A stretch of DNA of 64,000 nucleotides, from assembly GCF_020169335.1 (NCBI RefSeq), contig NZ_JAIEZN010000002.1, forward strand, positions 186,001-250,000, given 5' to 3'. A model generated the notes under the pieces. That model was not told the DNA's origin. It worked only from the letters and a program-made list of their open reading frames with translations, and did not search any database. This document shows, piece by piece, positions 47,967 through 58,090 of the stretch. A program made the translations under genes and the position numbers. The DNA comes from Devosia aquimaris (GTDB lineage Bacteria > Pseudomonadota > Alphaproteobacteria > Rhizobiales > Devosiaceae). Numbering within the stretch: position 1 is the first letter of the stretch; every line of letters begins with the position of its first letter.

Positions 47967-48916
47967 TCCGATTTCTTGCCGGGCGCCTCGCCTTTGCCGC
48001 CCTGATCCTGTTTGCTTTGAGCACCTTTGTCTTCGTGCTGTTCTTCGTCGCGCCCGGCGATCCGGCGCGGCTGGTGGCCGGCGACAAGGCCACCGAAACC
48101 CAGCTCATCCAGATCCGCTCCAATCTGGGGCTCGATCGCCCCATTCATGAGCAATATCTGAGCTTTTTGGGCCGCGCCGCCCAGGGCGACCTCGGCTATT
48201 CCTATCGCAACCAGCAGCCGGTGCTGACGCTGATTGCCAACCGTCTGCCGGCCACCGTTTCCCTCGTCATCGGCGGCGTCATCCTCTGGCTGAGCGTGGG
48301 TATCCCCGTCGGCATCATGTCGGCGCGCCACCCCGGTGGCTGGCGCGACAGGCTGGGCCAGGGCTTCATCCTGGTCGGGCTGAGCTTTCCCACCTTCGTG
48401 CTGGGCATGGTGTCGCTCTATGTCTTCTACTTCCTGCCGCGGCAGGCCGGCTTCACCCTGTTTCCCGCGGGCGGCTTCAAGCCCTTCTGGCCCAATCCGG
48501 CCATCTGGGCCTGGCACATGGCTCTGCCCTGGGCGACCGTGGCGCTGACCACTGCTGCCGTCTATGCCCGGCTCACCCGCGGCCAGATGCTCGAGGTGAT
48601 GAGCGAGGACTATATCCGCACCGCCCGCGCCAAGGGCGTGCCCGAGCACAAGGTGGTCTACAAGCATGGCTTGCGCGCGACGCTCACTCCGCTGGTGACG
48701 CAATTGGGCGCCGACATCGCCTTTCTCCTTGGCGGCGCCATCGTCATCGAGCAGGTCTATGGCCTGCAGGGCGTTGGCGCTTTGGCCATCCAGGCCGTCA
48801 ACAACCAGGACCGGCCGGTGATCATCGGGGTGGTCCTGCTGGGTGGCTTTTTCATTGTGATCTCCAACATCGTGGTGGACATCATCTATTCCCTGCTCGA
48901 CCCCCGCGTGCGCTAG
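47963..48916 (+). CDS. peptide ABC transporter permease (DppB-like)
   Basis: 317 residues, six membrane segments. MIRFLAGRLAFAALILFALSTFVFVLF at the start, the N-terminal GDLGYSYRNQQPV and the coupling loop EVMSEDYIRTARAKGVPEHKVVYKHGLRATLTPL are the DppB/OppB hallmarks. ATG 47963 overlaps the DppC-like stop by four bases. It completes the importer and is followed 47 bp later by the peptidase gene. Confidence 0.88.
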   Translation: MIRFLAGRLAFAALILFALSTFVFVLFFVAPGDPARLVAGDKATETQLIQIRSNLGLDRPIHEQYLSFLGRAAQGDLGYSYRNQQPVLTLIANRLPATVSLVIGGVILWLSVGIPVGIMSARHPGGWRDRLGQGFILVGLSFPTFVLGMVSLYVFYFLPRQAGFTLFPAGGFKPFWPNPAIWAWHMALPWATVALTTAAVYARLTRGQMLEVMSEDYIRTARAKGVPEHKVVYKHGLRATLTPLVTQLGADIAFLLGGAIVIEQVYGLQGVGALAIQAVNNQDRPVIIGVVLLGGFFIVISNIVVDIIYSLLDPRVR

Positions 48917-48963
48917 AAGCATCGCGCCATCGCTGCCACCATTTCTGCCTTCCGGAGCCTAAA

Positions 48964-50265
48964 GTGACCCTATCCAGCTACACCATTCCCGGCATGCACA
49001 TCACCGACCGGATGATCGAGGTGCCGCTCGACTGGTTTGGCGGGCGCGACGGGCCCACCATCAAGCTCTTCGCGCGCGAGGTGGTCGATCCGGTCAAGAA
49101 GTACGCCGACCTGCCCTTGCTGGTGTTTCTGCAGGGCGGCCCGGGCGGCAAATCCCCCCGCCCCACCGGCGGCGGTCCCGGCTGGCTGGCCGAGGCGATC
49201 AAGACCCACCGCGTCATCCTGCCCGACCAGCGCGGCACCGGTCGCAGCACCCCCATCAATGCCGCGACGCTCGCGGGCATGGATGGCCAGACCGCCGGCG
49301 ACTATCTCGCCCATTTCCGCGCCGATTCCATCGTTGCCGATTTCGAACACCTGCGCAAAACCGTCTATGGCGGCAAACGCTGGGAAAGCCTGGGCCAGAG
49401 CTATGGCGGCTTTCTGACGCTGACCTATCTCAGCACCGCGCCCGAGGCGCTGGCCGCCTGCTATGTCACCGGCGGGCTTGCCGGGCTCAATCCCTCGGCC
49501 GACGAAGTCTATCGCCGCACCTATCCGCGCGTCGCCGCCAAGACAGCCCGCTACTACAAGCGCTATCCCGACGACATCGCCACGATTGGCGCGATTGCCG
49601 ATTTCATTGACGCTCATGACGTGCGCCTGCCCGATGGCGACCGGCTGAGCGTGAAACGCCTGCAGACCATCGGCATCGACTTCGGCATGGCGCCGGGCTT
49701 CGAAAATATCCACTGGCTGATCGACGAGGCCTTTGCCACCCCGGCCCGCGACCGGCTGAGCGACCATTTCCTGTTCAGCGTGATGACAGCCACCAGCTAT
49801 GACACTGGCCCGCTGTTCATGGTGCTGCAGGAGAGCATCTATGGCCAGGGTGACGGCGCCACCAATTGGGCCGCCCAGCGCGCCTATGACAGCCGGCCAG
49901 AATTTGCCACCAGCCAGCGACCGCTGCTGTTCACCGGGGAAATGATGTTCCCCTGGATGCTGGAGGAGATCCGCTCGCTGCGGCCGTTCAAGGCCGGGGC
50001 CGAGGCGCTGGCACAGCGCCAAAGCTATTCCCGGCTCTATGATCCGGCGCGCCTGGCCACCAATGAGGTGCCGGTCGCCGCGGTGATCTATCACGACGAC
50101 ATGTATGTCGATGCCGGGCTGTCGCTAGAGACCGCCGCTGCGGTCGGCAATCTCGAGCACTGGATCACCAATGAGTTCGAGCACGATGGCCTTCGCCAGA
50201 GCGCCAGCGTGTTCCGCACGCTGGTCGACAAGGTGGCCCAGCGCGGCGGCCCGATCCGGGGCTAG
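48964..50265 (+). CDS. alpha/beta-hydrolase, prolyl iminopeptidase-like (S33)
   Basis: 433-residue cytoplasmic serine peptidase of the S33 proline iminopeptidase kind. FLQGGPGGKSPRP carries the HGGPG-type oxyanion motif with Gln replacing His; PDQRGTGRS is the family RG-G-S turn; nucleophile Ser146 lies in GQSYGG; Asp in YHDDMYVDAG and His in NEFEHDGLR complete the triad. Such enzymes remove N-terminal proline (and in some cases hydroxyproline) from peptides. GTG 48964 is used because it directly follows the upstream TAA-containing gap and matches family length. It ends the rightward operon. Confidence 0.85.
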   Translation: MTLSSYTIPGMHITDRMIEVPLDWFGGRDGPTIKLFAREVVDPVKKYADLPLLVFLQGGPGGKSPRPTGGGPGWLAEAIKTHRVILPDQRGTGRSTPINAATLAGMDGQTAGDYLAHFRADSIVADFEHLRKTVYGGKRWESLGQSYGGFLTLTYLSTAPEALAACYVTGGLAGLNPSADEVYRRTYPRVAAKTARYYKRYPDDIATIGAIADFIDAHDVRLPDGDRLSVKRLQTIGIDFGMAPGFENIHWLIDEAFATPARDRLSDHFLFSVMTATSYDTGPLFMVLQESIYGQGDGATNWAAQRAYDSRPEFATSQRPLLFTGEMMFPWMLEEIRSLRPFKAGAEALAQRQSYSRLYDPARLATNEVPVAAVIYHDDMYVDAGLSLETAAAVGNLEHWITNEFEHDGLRQSASVFRTLVDKVAQRGGPIRG

Positions 50266-50396
50266 CGCGGGGAGAGGTTTGCTCACCTTGGCGTGCACAG
50301 GCACGCCAGAGATTGCAAGCCGGGGCTGATGGGATACAAGCTTGGACACCCAGGGACGGGCCGCTCGACGGCCTGTTCCCGTCATGTTCGAGCAGG

Positions 50397-51365
50397 ATGA
50401 TCCGCGTGACCTCGCCATTCGCCTTTGTCTCCGGCGCCCTCGACCGGGCCGCCCATCTGCGCAGCGACGCTGGCCCGACCGGCGATGTCCATGCACGCAC
50501 GCTCGTATTCTGGCGCGGCAAGCTGCTGACCGCAGACGGCGGCAGCCCGCTCTGGGTGCCGCTGGATCATCCGGCCCTCAAGGATGCCGTCGAACCGCCG
50601 GTGTTCCTCGGCTTGCGCCCTGCCGGCCCGGCCTTTGCCAGTGAGCTGACCCTGTGGTCTCCGCCCGAGGACGCCACCACCATTGGTGAGTTCACCGATC
50701 GCTCCCAGCAGATCCATCCGGCCTGGCCCGAAGCGCGGCTGGTGGAGCTGCGCGCCATGATGCCCGAACTCGATGCGCTCGATGGCGAATGTGCTGCTGT
50801 GGGCAGGGCCCTGCTCGGCTGGCATGCGAGCCATCGTTTCTGTGCCCGCTGCGGCCAGCCCAGCCAGCCCGACACCGCCGGCTGGGTGCGCAAATGCCCG
50901 CAATGCGGCGCCCAGCATTTTCCTCGCACCGACCCGGTTGTCATCATGGCCATTACCCATGGCGACCGCCTGCTGCTCGGTCGTGGCACCACCTGGCCCG
51001 ACCGCATGTATTCCTTGCTGGCCGGCTTCGTCGAACCTGGCGAGACCATCGAGAGCGCGGTGCGCCGCGAGGTGCGCGAGGAGAGCCATATCCAGGTGGG
51101 AGCGGTGCGCTACGTCACCTGCCAGCCCTGGCCCTTCCCCATGTCGCTGATGTTTGGCTGCCAGGGCGAGGCGCTGAGCCGGGAGATCACTGTCGATCCC
51201 ATGGAATTGGCCGATGCCCGCTGGCTGAGCCGCAGCGAGGTGCAATCCATGCTCGCCGGCACCCACCCCGACATCGCCCCTTCGCGCCCCGGCACCATTG
51301 CCAATGCACTGATCACCGCCTGGGCCGAGAACCGGCTGGACGACGCCGACAGCTGGCGCAACTGA
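50397..51365 (+). CDS. nudC: NADH pyrophosphatase (NudC-type Nudix hydrolase)
   Basis: 322 residues. Hydrolyses NAD(H) to NMN(H) and AMP, and in E. coli removes NAD caps from RNA. A zinc ribbon with Cys149, Cys152, Cys167 and Cys170 precedes the Nudix box at about residues 210-232 (GFVEPGETIES ... REVREES). The NudC marker QPWPFPMSLM follows the box. The Nudix box ends in Ser-His where Gly is usual, but the catalytic glutamates are kept. ATG 50397 is the start; it follows an AGCAGGA box. Converges with the RraA-fold gene, 24 bp away. Confidence 0.9.
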   Translation: MIRVTSPFAFVSGALDRAAHLRSDAGPTGDVHARTLVFWRGKLLTADGGSPLWVPLDHPALKDAVEPPVFLGLRPAGPAFASELTLWSPPEDATTIGEFTDRSQQIHPAWPEARLVELRAMMPELDALDGECAAVGRALLGWHASHRFCARCGQPSQPDTAGWVRKCPQCGAQHFPRTDPVVIMAITHGDRLLLGRGTTWPDRMYSLLAGFVEPGETIESAVRREVREESHIQVGAVRYVTCQPWPFPMSLMFGCQGEALSREITVDPMELADARWLSRSEVQSMLAGTHPDIAPSRPGTIANALITAWAENRLDDADSWRN

Positions 51366-51389
51366 GCGCTGCCGGCGCCGCTACGCCGC

Positions 51390-52142
51390 CTAGCTGCGCT
51401 TGATCGGATTGAGCTTGCGCCAGGCCTCGTATTCGCCCTGCGCATCAGGATGGAGCGGGTAGTAGCGCTGCAGCGGCTCGCCGGCCATGAGTTTCATGCG
51501 CGAGAACTCCTCCCACTCTGCATGCTTCTGGCCGTCCTCGATCACCTGCGCGGCCATCGACACCGGCACCACCACGGCGCCGTCGTCATCGGCCACGATG
51601 ATGTCACCCGGCATCACGGTCACCCCGCCACAGGCGATCGGCACATTGACGGCATTGGGATAGATGTCGGTCTGCACATGGTAATTGGGCGACCAGCCCT
51701 TGAGCCACAGCGACAGATCGAGCTTTTCGACATTGGGGCGGTCGCGCATGACGCCATCGATGATGATGCCGGCCCCGCCGCGCCCCTTGAAATAGGTGCT
51801 CATCATGTCCCCGAAGATGCCCGAGCGCATGTCGCCACGCGCATCGACCACCACCACGTCGCCCTCCTGCACATGGTAGAGCACGTGGCGGTGCAGCTGC
51901 GTTTCGGGGTCGGCATATTCGCCTTCGTTGAAGATGTCCGGCCGCTGCGGCAGGCACTGCAGCGTCAGCGCGGGGCCACAGATCGACTTGCCCTTGGTCT
52001 GCGGCAGGATGCCGGTCATATGCGGATTGCGAAAGCCCATATGGCCCAGCGTGCCGGCGATGGTCGCCGCGCCCAGGTTGCGCAGGCCCTCGATCAGATG
52101 CTGCGGCGGGCGCACGATATCGGCCGTCGTAATCATGGTCAT
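51390..52142 (-). CDS. RraA-fold protein, probable 2-keto acid aldolase
   Basis: 250-residue protein of the RraA / 4-hydroxy-4-methyl-2-oxoglutarate aldolase family. The substrate and metal loop is GDMRSGIFGDMMSTYFKGRG followed by GIIIDGVMRDRPN; the Asp and Arg of DG-RD correspond to the catalytic pair, so it is more likely an enzyme than the RNase E inhibitor, which is about 160 residues. Members cleave 2-keto-4-hydroxy acids to pyruvate and an aldehyde or acid. As the last gene of the sugar-acid import operon it would take the keto-deoxy product of the dehydratases. The carried substrate is inferred. Confidence 0.8.
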   Translation of the reverse strand: MTMITTADIVRPPQHLIEGLRNLGAATIAGTLGHMGFRNPHMTGILPQTKGKSICGPALTLQCLPQRPDIFNEGEYADPETQLHRHVLYHVQEGDVVVVDARGDMRSGIFGDMMSTYFKGRGGAGIIIDGVMRDRPNVEKLDLSLWLKGWSPNYHVQTDIYPNAVNVPIACGGVTVMPGDIIVADDDGAVVVPVSMAAQVIEDGQKHAEWEEFSRMKLMAGEPLQRYYPLHPDAQGEYEAWRKLNPIKRS

Positions 52143-52164
52143 TGTCTCCCTTGTGCCGGCCGAC

Positions 52165-53325
52165 CTACCAATTGGTCACCGAACCGTCGTTGCGGCGCAG
52201 ATGCGGCGCTTCCCAGAAGGCAAAGCTCTGTTGCTCGAGCAGTGCCTCATTGACCTCCACGCCCAGCCCGGGCGCATCGCTGACCGGATAGACCGCGCCT
52301 ACCAGACGCGGCTGCACCGGAAAGAACTCGCTATTGTCAAAACCCAGCGCCCGCTCGGGCGCCCGCGTTTCCAGCCAGGCGAAATTGGCCACCGCAGCAG
52401 CAAAATGCACCGTTGCGGCCGTGCACACCGGTCCGAGCGGATTGTGCGGCATCAGGTCAACATAATGCGCTTCGCTCCAGCCAGCCACTTTCATGGCCTC
52501 CGTCAGCCCGCCCACGTTGCACACATCGATCCGGTTGAACTGGTGGATGCCCCGCTCGATATAGGGCAGGAATTGCCACTTGCTGGCAAACTCCTCGCCG
52601 ATGGCGAAGGGAATGTCGGTCATGCTGCGCAGCGATTCATAGGCCTCGGGCGTTTCATCGCGGATCGGCTCTTCGAGGAAATCGAGGACGCCGCGATCCA
52701 GCCGGGCACAAAAGCTCGCCGCCTCGGCCACCGACAGGCGGTGATGATAGTCGATGCCTAGAACCACCTCGCTGCCAAGGGTTTCCCGCGCCCGATTGAG
52801 CAGCCGTGCCGTAGCCGCGATGGATTGGCGCGGCTCGAAAATATCCGGGCTATCCTGCCCGATGGGAAAAAAGCGCACGCAGTCAAAACCGGCCGCCATC
52901 AACTCCTGCGCCCGCTCGATGGCGCCTTCGCCCGCCGAGTCGCCCGTCGAGGCAAAGCTGGGGATGGCATGGCGCTGCTTGCCGCCCAATAGCTCATAGA
53001 CCGGCACGCCGAGCGCCTTGCCCTTGATGTCATGCAAAGCAATGTCGATGGCCGAGATTGCGGCCTGCAGCACCCGTCCGCCTTCGAAATACTGGCTGCG
53101 ATACATCTCCTGCCAGATCCGCCCGATCTGCATGGCATCCTGCCCGATCAGGAACTCGCGATAATGTTCGATGGCCCCTGCCACCGCCTTTTCGCGCCCG
53201 GTCAGCCCGCTCTCGCCCCAGCCGAATACCCCCTGGTCGGTCTCGACCTTGACCAGGAACTGGTTGCGAATACCCACCCGCACCGGAAATGACTTTATGT
53301 CGGAAATCTTGAGCTTGGGCGGCAT
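52165..53325 (-). CDS. enolase-superfamily sugar acid dehydratase 1 (galactonate-dehydratase-like)
   Basis: 386 residues. Capping domain plus modified TIM barrel of the mandelate racemase type. Metal ligands are Asp192 (GIDYHHRL), Glu218 or 219 (LEEPI) and Glu244 or 245 (IGEEF); the general acid/base His are His194 and His294 (MPHNPLGP). The D-x-H plus PH-PLGP pattern is that of D-galactonate dehydratase (DgoD). It would remove water from a sugar acid to give a 2-keto-3-deoxy acid. It lies 22 bp before the RraA-fold gene and 18 bp behind the ATPase gene of the CUT1 importer. Confidence 0.85.
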   Translation of the reverse strand: MPPKLKISDIKSFPVRVGIRNQFLVKVETDQGVFGWGESGLTGREKAVAGAIEHYREFLIGQDAMQIGRIWQEMYRSQYFEGGRVLQAAISAIDIALHDIKGKALGVPVYELLGGKQRHAIPSFASTGDSAGEGAIERAQELMAAGFDCVRFFPIGQDSPDIFEPRQSIAATARLLNRARETLGSEVVLGIDYHHRLSVAEAASFCARLDRGVLDFLEEPIRDETPEAYESLRSMTDIPFAIGEEFASKWQFLPYIERGIHQFNRIDVCNVGGLTEAMKVAGWSEAHYVDLMPHNPLGPVCTAATVHFAAAVANFAWLETRAPERALGFDNSEFFPVQPRLVGAVYPVSDAPGLGVEVNEALLEQQSFAFWEAPHLRRNDGSVTNW

Positions 53326-53343
53326 GAGGGGCCTCGGGGTCGG

Positions 53344-54441
53344 TCAGCTGGCGCGCAGCGCCATCTCGGTTTCGCCATCGAACAGGTGAATGCGCTCCTG
53401 GTCGAATTCCAGCCACACCTGGTCGTCTGGCGCAACCTCGGCCGTCGGCGGCAGGCTGATATTGACCACCGCGCCCGCCAGGAACGCCTGCACGAACGTG
53501 ATGTCGCCGGTGGGCTCCACAGTGTAGACCCGGGCCGGCACGGCGCCCGGCACCTGTTGCTTGTGCAGGCGGATGGTGGAGTGCCGCGCTCCCAGCACCA
53601 CCTTGCGCGACTTGGCCGTGGCGACCTTGCGGGCATTGGCATCCGACAGCGGCAGGCTCCAGCCCTCGGCGCTGCTCAGGGCCACTGCGCCATCCACGCT
53701 GGCCACCTCAAGCGGCACCAGGCTCATGGCCGGACTGCCGATGAAGCTGGCCACGAACATATTGACCGGATTGGCGAAGACATTGGCCGGCGAGTCATAT
53801 TGCTGCAGCAACCCACCATTCATCACCGCCATCTTGTCGGCCATGGTCACGGCTTCGAGCTGGTCATGCGTGACATAGATGATGGTGGCGTTGAGATCCT
53901 GATGGAAGCGCTTGATCTCGCTGCGCATCTGCACGCGCAGCTTGGCATCGAGGTTGGAAAGCGGCTCATCCATCAGGAACACCGCCGGGTCGCGCACCAG
54001 CGCCCGGCCCAGCGCCACGCGTTGCTGCTGCCCGCCGGAAAGTTCGCGCGGCTTGCGCTCGAGCAGATGGGTGATGTCGAGCACGCGGGCCGCCTCGCGC
54101 ACCTTGGTGTCGATCTCGCTCTTGCCCAGCTTGCGCATCTGCAGCGGGAACGCCAGGTTCTGGAACACCGTCTTTTGCGGATAGAGCGCGTAGTTCTGGA
54201 ACACCATGGCGATGTCCCGGTCCTTGGGGTCGAGATCGTTGACCACGCGGTCGCCGATGACGATGTCGCCCGATGTGATCGGGATCAGCCCGGCCACCAG
54301 GTTGAGTGTGGTCGTCTTGCCGCAACCGGACGGCCCGACCAGGGCGACAAACTCGCCGTCATTGACGGTCAGCGAGACGTCCTTTGCGGCATAGATCGAG
54401 CCATAGGTCTTGACGAGATCCTTGAGAACCACCTGGGCCAT
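53344..54441 (-). CDS. sugar ABC transporter ATP-binding protein (UgpC/MalK-like)
   Basis: 365-residue ATPase of CUT1-type sugar importers. Walker [10 protein letters not shown], signature [15 protein letters not shown], Walker [13 protein letters not shown], and the phrase [24 protein letters not shown]; the C-terminal third is the TOBE/MalK regulatory domain. True start is ATG 54441; the frame runs open back to 55356 but that part overlaps the permease gene and encodes no recognisable domain. 11 bp separate it from the permease gene upstream. Confidence 0.88.
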   Translation of the reverse strand: MAQVVLKDLVKTYGSIYAAKDVSLTVNDGEFVALVGPSGCGKTTTLNLVAGLIPITSGDIVIGDRVVNDLDPKDRDIAMVFQNYALYPQKTVFQNLAFPLQMRKLGKSEIDTKVREAARVLDITHLLERKPRELSGGQQQRVALGRALVRDPAVFLMDEPLSNLDAKLRVQMRSEIKRFHQDLNATIIYVTHDQLEAVTMADKMAVMNGGLLQQYDSPANVFANPVNMFVASFIGSPAMSLVPLEVASVDGAVALSSAEGWSLPLSDANARKVATAKSRKVVLGARHSTIRLHKQQVPGAVPARVYTVEPTGDITFVQAFLAGAVVNISLPPTAEVAPDDQVWLEFDQERIHLFDGETEMALRAS

Positions 54442-54452
54442 TGGAGAACCTT

Positions 54453-55334
54453 CTAGTGTTTGACGGCGCCTTCGGTCAGCGCACGCACGAAGTATTTCTG
54501 GAGGAGGAGGAAGAGCACCACGACCGGCACGCTCATCATGAAGCTGGCCGCCATCAGCCCGGGGAAATCCGTGGTGTTCTCGGAAAAGAACCGCTGGATG
54601 CCCACGGGCAGGGTGAGCTGCTCGTTCTTGGTGAGGAAGGTGGCGGCGTAGATATATTCGTTCCAGGCTCCGATGAACGAGTAGATGGCCGTGGCAATGA
54701 TCCCTGGCACCGATAGCGGCATGACGATGTAGAGGAAGGCCTGAAAGCGGGTCGCACCATCGATGCGCGCGGCCTGCTCGAGCTGGAAGGGGATATTGTC
54801 GTAGAACCCCTTGAGCAGCCAGATGGCCAGCGGCAGGCCAAAGGTGAGATAGGTCAGGATCAGCGATCCATGGGTATTCACCAGGCCCAGCCAACGCATC
54901 AGGATGAACAGCGGCACCAGAAAGATCACGGCCGGAAACATGTTGCGCAGCAGAACGGCGAAGAACAGGAACTTGCGGCCCGGAAAGCGGAAGCGCGAGA
55001 AGGCATAGGCCGCCGGCACCGCCACGGCGACTGCCAGGATGGTGGTGACGGTCGACACGAAAAGACTGTTCCAGAAGAAGCGCAGGAAATCCTGCCCCAC
55101 GCTGTTCTGCGGATCGAGCAGCTTCTGGTAGCTCGCCAGCGTCGGCTCGGACGGCCACCACTGCGGCGGAAACTGCATGGCGGCAAAACCCGACTTGATC
55201 GAGGTCAGCAGCATCCAGACCATCGGCAGGGCCGTGTAGAGCAGCATGAAGGCAAGGAAGATGCGTCCGGCCCAGCGCCAACCGTCTATGCGCCTGGCGC
55301 CGCGCGGCGCGCCACTCTGTGCTGTCGAAGTCAT
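54453..55334 (-). CDS. sugar ABC transporter permease (MalG-like)
   Basis: 293-residue CUT1 permease with six helices. EAA coupling loop reads [27 protein letters not shown]; the end [29 protein letters not shown] is the standard tail of this subunit, close to the C-terminal YFV-G--GAVKG. Overlaps the second permease by four bases. Confidence 0.88.
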   Translation of the reverse strand: MTSTAQSGAPRGARRIDGWRWAGRIFLAFMLLYTALPMVWMLLTSIKSGFAAMQFPPQWWPSEPTLASYQKLLDPQNSVGQDFLRFFWNSLFVSTVTTILAVAVAVPAAYAFSRFRFPGRKFLFFAVLLRNMFPAVIFLVPLFILMRWLGLVNTHGSLILTYLTFGLPLAIWLLKGFYDNIPFQLEQAARIDGATRFQAFLYIVMPLSVPGIIATAIYSFIGAWNEYIYAATFLTKNEQLTLPVGIQRFFSENTTDFPGLMAASFMMSVPVVVLFLLLQKYFVRALTEGAVKH

Positions 55335-56290
55335 GGGCTGTCCTCCTTCCGCTCATTGCCGCTCAAGGCGCGCACATAGAAGTAGCCCAGCGACATCACG
55401 ATGATGAACAACAGCACCGAATAGGCCGCCGCCACGCCCCAGCGCTGGCGCCCGAAGGCCAGCTCGTAAATGTGGGTAATCCAGATATGGGAGGCATTGG
55501 ATGGCCCGCCGCCCGTGGTGATCCAGGGCACGATGAAGGAATTGAAATTGGCCACAGCCAACAGGAGGATGGTGACGGTCGAGACCCCGCTGAGATAGGG
55601 AAAGGTCACGTGCCAGAACCGCTGCCAGGCCGATGCGCCATCGACCCTGGCGGCCCGCAGCAACTGCTCGGGCACGGTCTGCAGCCCAGCCATGATCATG
55701 ATCATGGCAAAGGGAAACTCGCGCCAGATATTGACCACGATCAGCGACGGCAGGACCGTGTGCACATTGTCGATGAAATTGGGCTGCCGGTCGACAAGGC
55801 CCAGTTGCACCATGACGGCGCCGATAATGCCGAAATCGGAATGGTACATCCACTTCCAGATATAGGAGGCGGCAACGGCGCTGATGACCCAGGGAATGAT
55901 CAGGATGGCGCGCAGCACGGCGCGGCCGGCGAAATCGCGGTGCAGCGCCAGCGCAGAAGCATAGCCCAGCACGAAGGCGATGAGCGTGGATGCCACAGTC
56001 CAGATCACCGTATTGAGCGTCACCTTCCAGAACACGTCGCTGGACAGGATTGCCGTGTAGTTCTCGGTGCCGACGAAGACCTTGTCGCGCAGTTGCAGGC
56101 CGGGCGGTGTTTTGAAGAAGGACAGATCGATCGTGTAATAGACCGGATAGGCGATGACGATGAGCATCACCACGATGGCGGGCAGCACGTAGAGATAGTC
56201 GGCGCGGGCGGTCCACATCTGGCTCAGCAGGCCAGGCTGCCTGATGACTGGTTTGCGCGGAGCGCCGGCGGGGCCTTCCAGAATGGTCAA
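55331..56290 (-). CDS. sugar ABC transporter permease (MalF-like)
   Basis: 319-residue CUT1 permease. Six membrane spans with the EAA loop [26 protein letters not shown], preceded by [10 protein letters not shown]. The N-terminus contains a hydrophilic leader. It begins 72 bp after the binding-protein stop, past a hairpin, and ends in a four-base overlap with the MalG-like gene. Confidence 0.88.
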   Translation of the reverse strand: MTILEGPAGAPRKPVIRQPGLLSQMWTARADYLYVLPAIVVMLIVIAYPVYYTIDLSFFKTPPGLQLRDKVFVGTENYTAILSSDVFWKVTLNTVIWTVASTLIAFVLGYASALALHRDFAGRAVLRAILIIPWVISAVAASYIWKWMYHSDFGIIGAVMVQLGLVDRQPNFIDNVHTVLPSLIVVNIWREFPFAMIMIMAGLQTVPEQLLRAARVDGASAWQRFWHVTFPYLSGVSTVTILLLAVANFNSFIVPWITTGGGPSNASHIWITHIYELAFGRQRWGVAAAYSVLLFIIVMSLGYFYVRALSGNERKEDSP

Positions 56291-56318
56291 TGACTTGCTC
56301 CTCGTGGCAGGGGAGAGA

Positions 56319-56346
56319 GACCGGCAGCGCCAGGGCGCCGCCGGTC
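56319..56346 (-). terminator. intercistronic hairpin after the sugar-binding protein gene
   Basis: GACCGGCAGCGCC and GGCGCCGCCGGTC face each other with one mismatch and a very short loop, giving a 12-of-13-bp G/C-rich stem between the binding-protein and permease genes. There is no T-run in the reading direction (CTCTCCCC follows), so mRNA stabilisation or attenuation is more likely than full termination. Confidence 0.5.
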
Positions 56347-56362
56347 ATTGGCATGAAGGGGG

Positions 56363-57844
56363 CTAGAGCCCGCCGCCGTCGGTGATGTCCCTGACCTTCT
56401 GGGCCGCATCAGCCGCAGCCTCATCGACGGTCATCGCGCCGGTCAGCACATTCTGCAGCATGTCCGGGATGATGATATTCATGATCTCGGGCGTTTCGGG
56501 CAGGGTGGGGAACGGAATGCCGTAGGGCAGCATCGAGGTCGTCACATCGAGGAACTTGATGCTCTCGAGGCGCTCCTTCATCCACTTGGTCTTGAAGCCG
56601 TTGAGATTGCCGGGGTTGGAGCCGGCATAGGCCATCTTGAGCGACCATTCCGGGCTGGTCCAGAAGCAGACCATGGCCTTGGCCGCTGCCTCGTCCACAA
56701 CGCCACCCTCGACATATTCGGGGTTCAGGATGTGGATGTTGGAGCCGCCGAACACCACGGCGCGCTTGCCGTCCGGGCCGGTGGGGATCAGGCCATACCG
56801 CATGTTGTCGATAACGGTCTGGGCCTTTTCCTTGTCCGAACCGGTCGCCTTGGCCTGGAGGTCCAGCATCACGTTATAGTCGGACGGATGGCTGATCATC
56901 ATGCCCAGTTGGCCAGCCAGGAACAGCGGCTGGTTGTCGGCCTGCTGATTGGTCAGGGCCGAGACCGGAACCGACTGGTCGCGGACATACATGTCATAGG
57001 AGGCCTGCAGCGCCGCCTTGCTGGCATCGCTGTCGAGCCGGACTTCGCCATAGGTCGGGCTCGGATCGGCCTCGTCAAACACGCCGCCGCCATAGGCCCA
57101 GAGCTGTGGCATGAAGCGATAGGGCGTATTGCCGGCATTCTTGCGGGCCACCAGACCATAGCCGGACACGCCCAGCTTGTCGTGGATCTGCTTGGAATAG
57201 GCGACCACGTCATCCCAGGTGGCGGGCGGCGTTTCGGGGTCGAGGCCGGCACGTTCGAAGATATCGGCGTTCCAGATCAGGGCCATGGTCTCGTTATTGG
57301 TCGGGATGCCATAGGCCTTGCCCTCCCACATCACGGACTTCATCGCGCCCGGCCAGAAATCCTCGGTCTTCCAGCCCACGTCCTCGGGGCTCAGCTCCTG
57401 CAGATAGCCCTTGGAGGCAAATTCCACGCCGCCCAGGATCTGCAGGCGCACCACCATCGGCCCGGCATTGCCCAGCAGGGCCGTGCGGAACTTGTCCAGC
57501 AGGTCGTTGTAGGTCAGCGCCTGTTCCTGCAGGTCGATATTGGGATAGGTGGCGCGGAACGCCTCGAAAAATTCCTTGTAGTACTGGCGCAGCAGATCGG
57601 GGTCGCCCTCGAACACGCCCTGATACCAGAACGTCAGCTTGCCCTCGTAGTCGAGCGGCGTCACCGCGCCGCATTCCTTGGCAGTGTCGTACTCCTCGGT
57701 ACCAGCGATGGATCGCACATATTCGGGCGACCACTTGCTGAGATCGACGCTTTGAGCGTGCACCGAGCTGTTCAGCATCGACACCGCAAGCGCAGAGACG
57801 ACTGCGCCGCGCGCAAGCGCACGGCCCAATGGGTAATTCCTCAT
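56363..57844 (-). CDS. sugar ABC transporter substrate-binding protein (SBP family 1)
   Basis: 493-residue periplasmic protein, somewhat longer than the usual 410-450. A signal peptide ends near VHA-QS (residue 30). An unusual segment with one Cys (KECGAVTPLDYEGK) precedes the family core: LTFWYQGVFEGDPDLLRQYY, EFFEAFRATYPNIDLQ, and later GKAYGIPTNNETMALIWNADIFERAGLDPE, typical of CUT1 sugar-binding proteins. Gene order with two permeases and ATPase makes the importer complete. The ligand is inferred to be a sugar or sugar acid from the enolase-superfamily neighbours. Confidence 0.87.
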   Translation of the reverse strand: MRNYPLGRALARGAVVSALAVSMLNSSVHAQSVDLSKWSPEYVRSIAGTEEYDTAKECGAVTPLDYEGKLTFWYQGVFEGDPDLLRQYYKEFFEAFRATYPNIDLQEQALTYNDLLDKFRTALLGNAGPMVVRLQILGGVEFASKGYLQELSPEDVGWKTEDFWPGAMKSVMWEGKAYGIPTNNETMALIWNADIFERAGLDPETPPATWDDVVAYSKQIHDKLGVSGYGLVARKNAGNTPYRFMPQLWAYGGGVFDEADPSPTYGEVRLDSDASKAALQASYDMYVRDQSVPVSALTNQQADNQPLFLAGQLGMMISHPSDYNVMLDLQAKATGSDKEKAQTVIDNMRYGLIPTGPDGKRAVVFGGSNIHILNPEYVEGGVVDEAAAKAMVCFWTSPEWSLKMAYAGSNPGNLNGFKTKWMKERLESIKFLDVTTSMLPYGIPFPTLPETPEIMNIIIPDMLQNVLTGAMTVDEAAADAAQKVRDITDGGGL

Positions 57845-57976
57845 CTAGTCCTCCTGTCACCCTGCCGGCGTTACGCGCGGCAGGTCCCTATGCGGCGGCA
57901 CACCGGGGGCTTTGCCTCTCCTGGGTATGCGCAGCCTTTGTAGCGTTGCAGATGACATATTGCGTGTCAACTGGAT

Positions 57977-57994
57977 TGGATTATACATTATCCA
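57977..57994. promoter_or_regulatory. imperfect palindrome in divergent promoter region of the sugar-acid locus
   Basis: TGGATTATACATTATCCA matches its own complement at 14 of 18 positions (TGGAT-AT--AT-ATCCA). It is the most A/T-rich part of the 246-bp gap between the binding-protein gene and the GntR gene. Position and symmetry fit a GntR/FCD operator for both divergent operons; only one copy was seen. Confidence 0.45.
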
Positions 57995-58090
57995 TGACTT
58001 TTGACGTGCGATATGCTGCGGTTGTGTTTTGCCTGGCGACCGGATCCGGCTATGCTGCCGGTCGAAAGCCACGCAGAAAAAGGGACTTGG

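Noticed and set aside
53344-55356. Apparent 670-residue fusion extending the sugar ATPase upstream
   Set aside because: The first 305 codons overlap a clear permease gene in another frame and contain no recognisable domain; the ATPase starts at ATG 54441.
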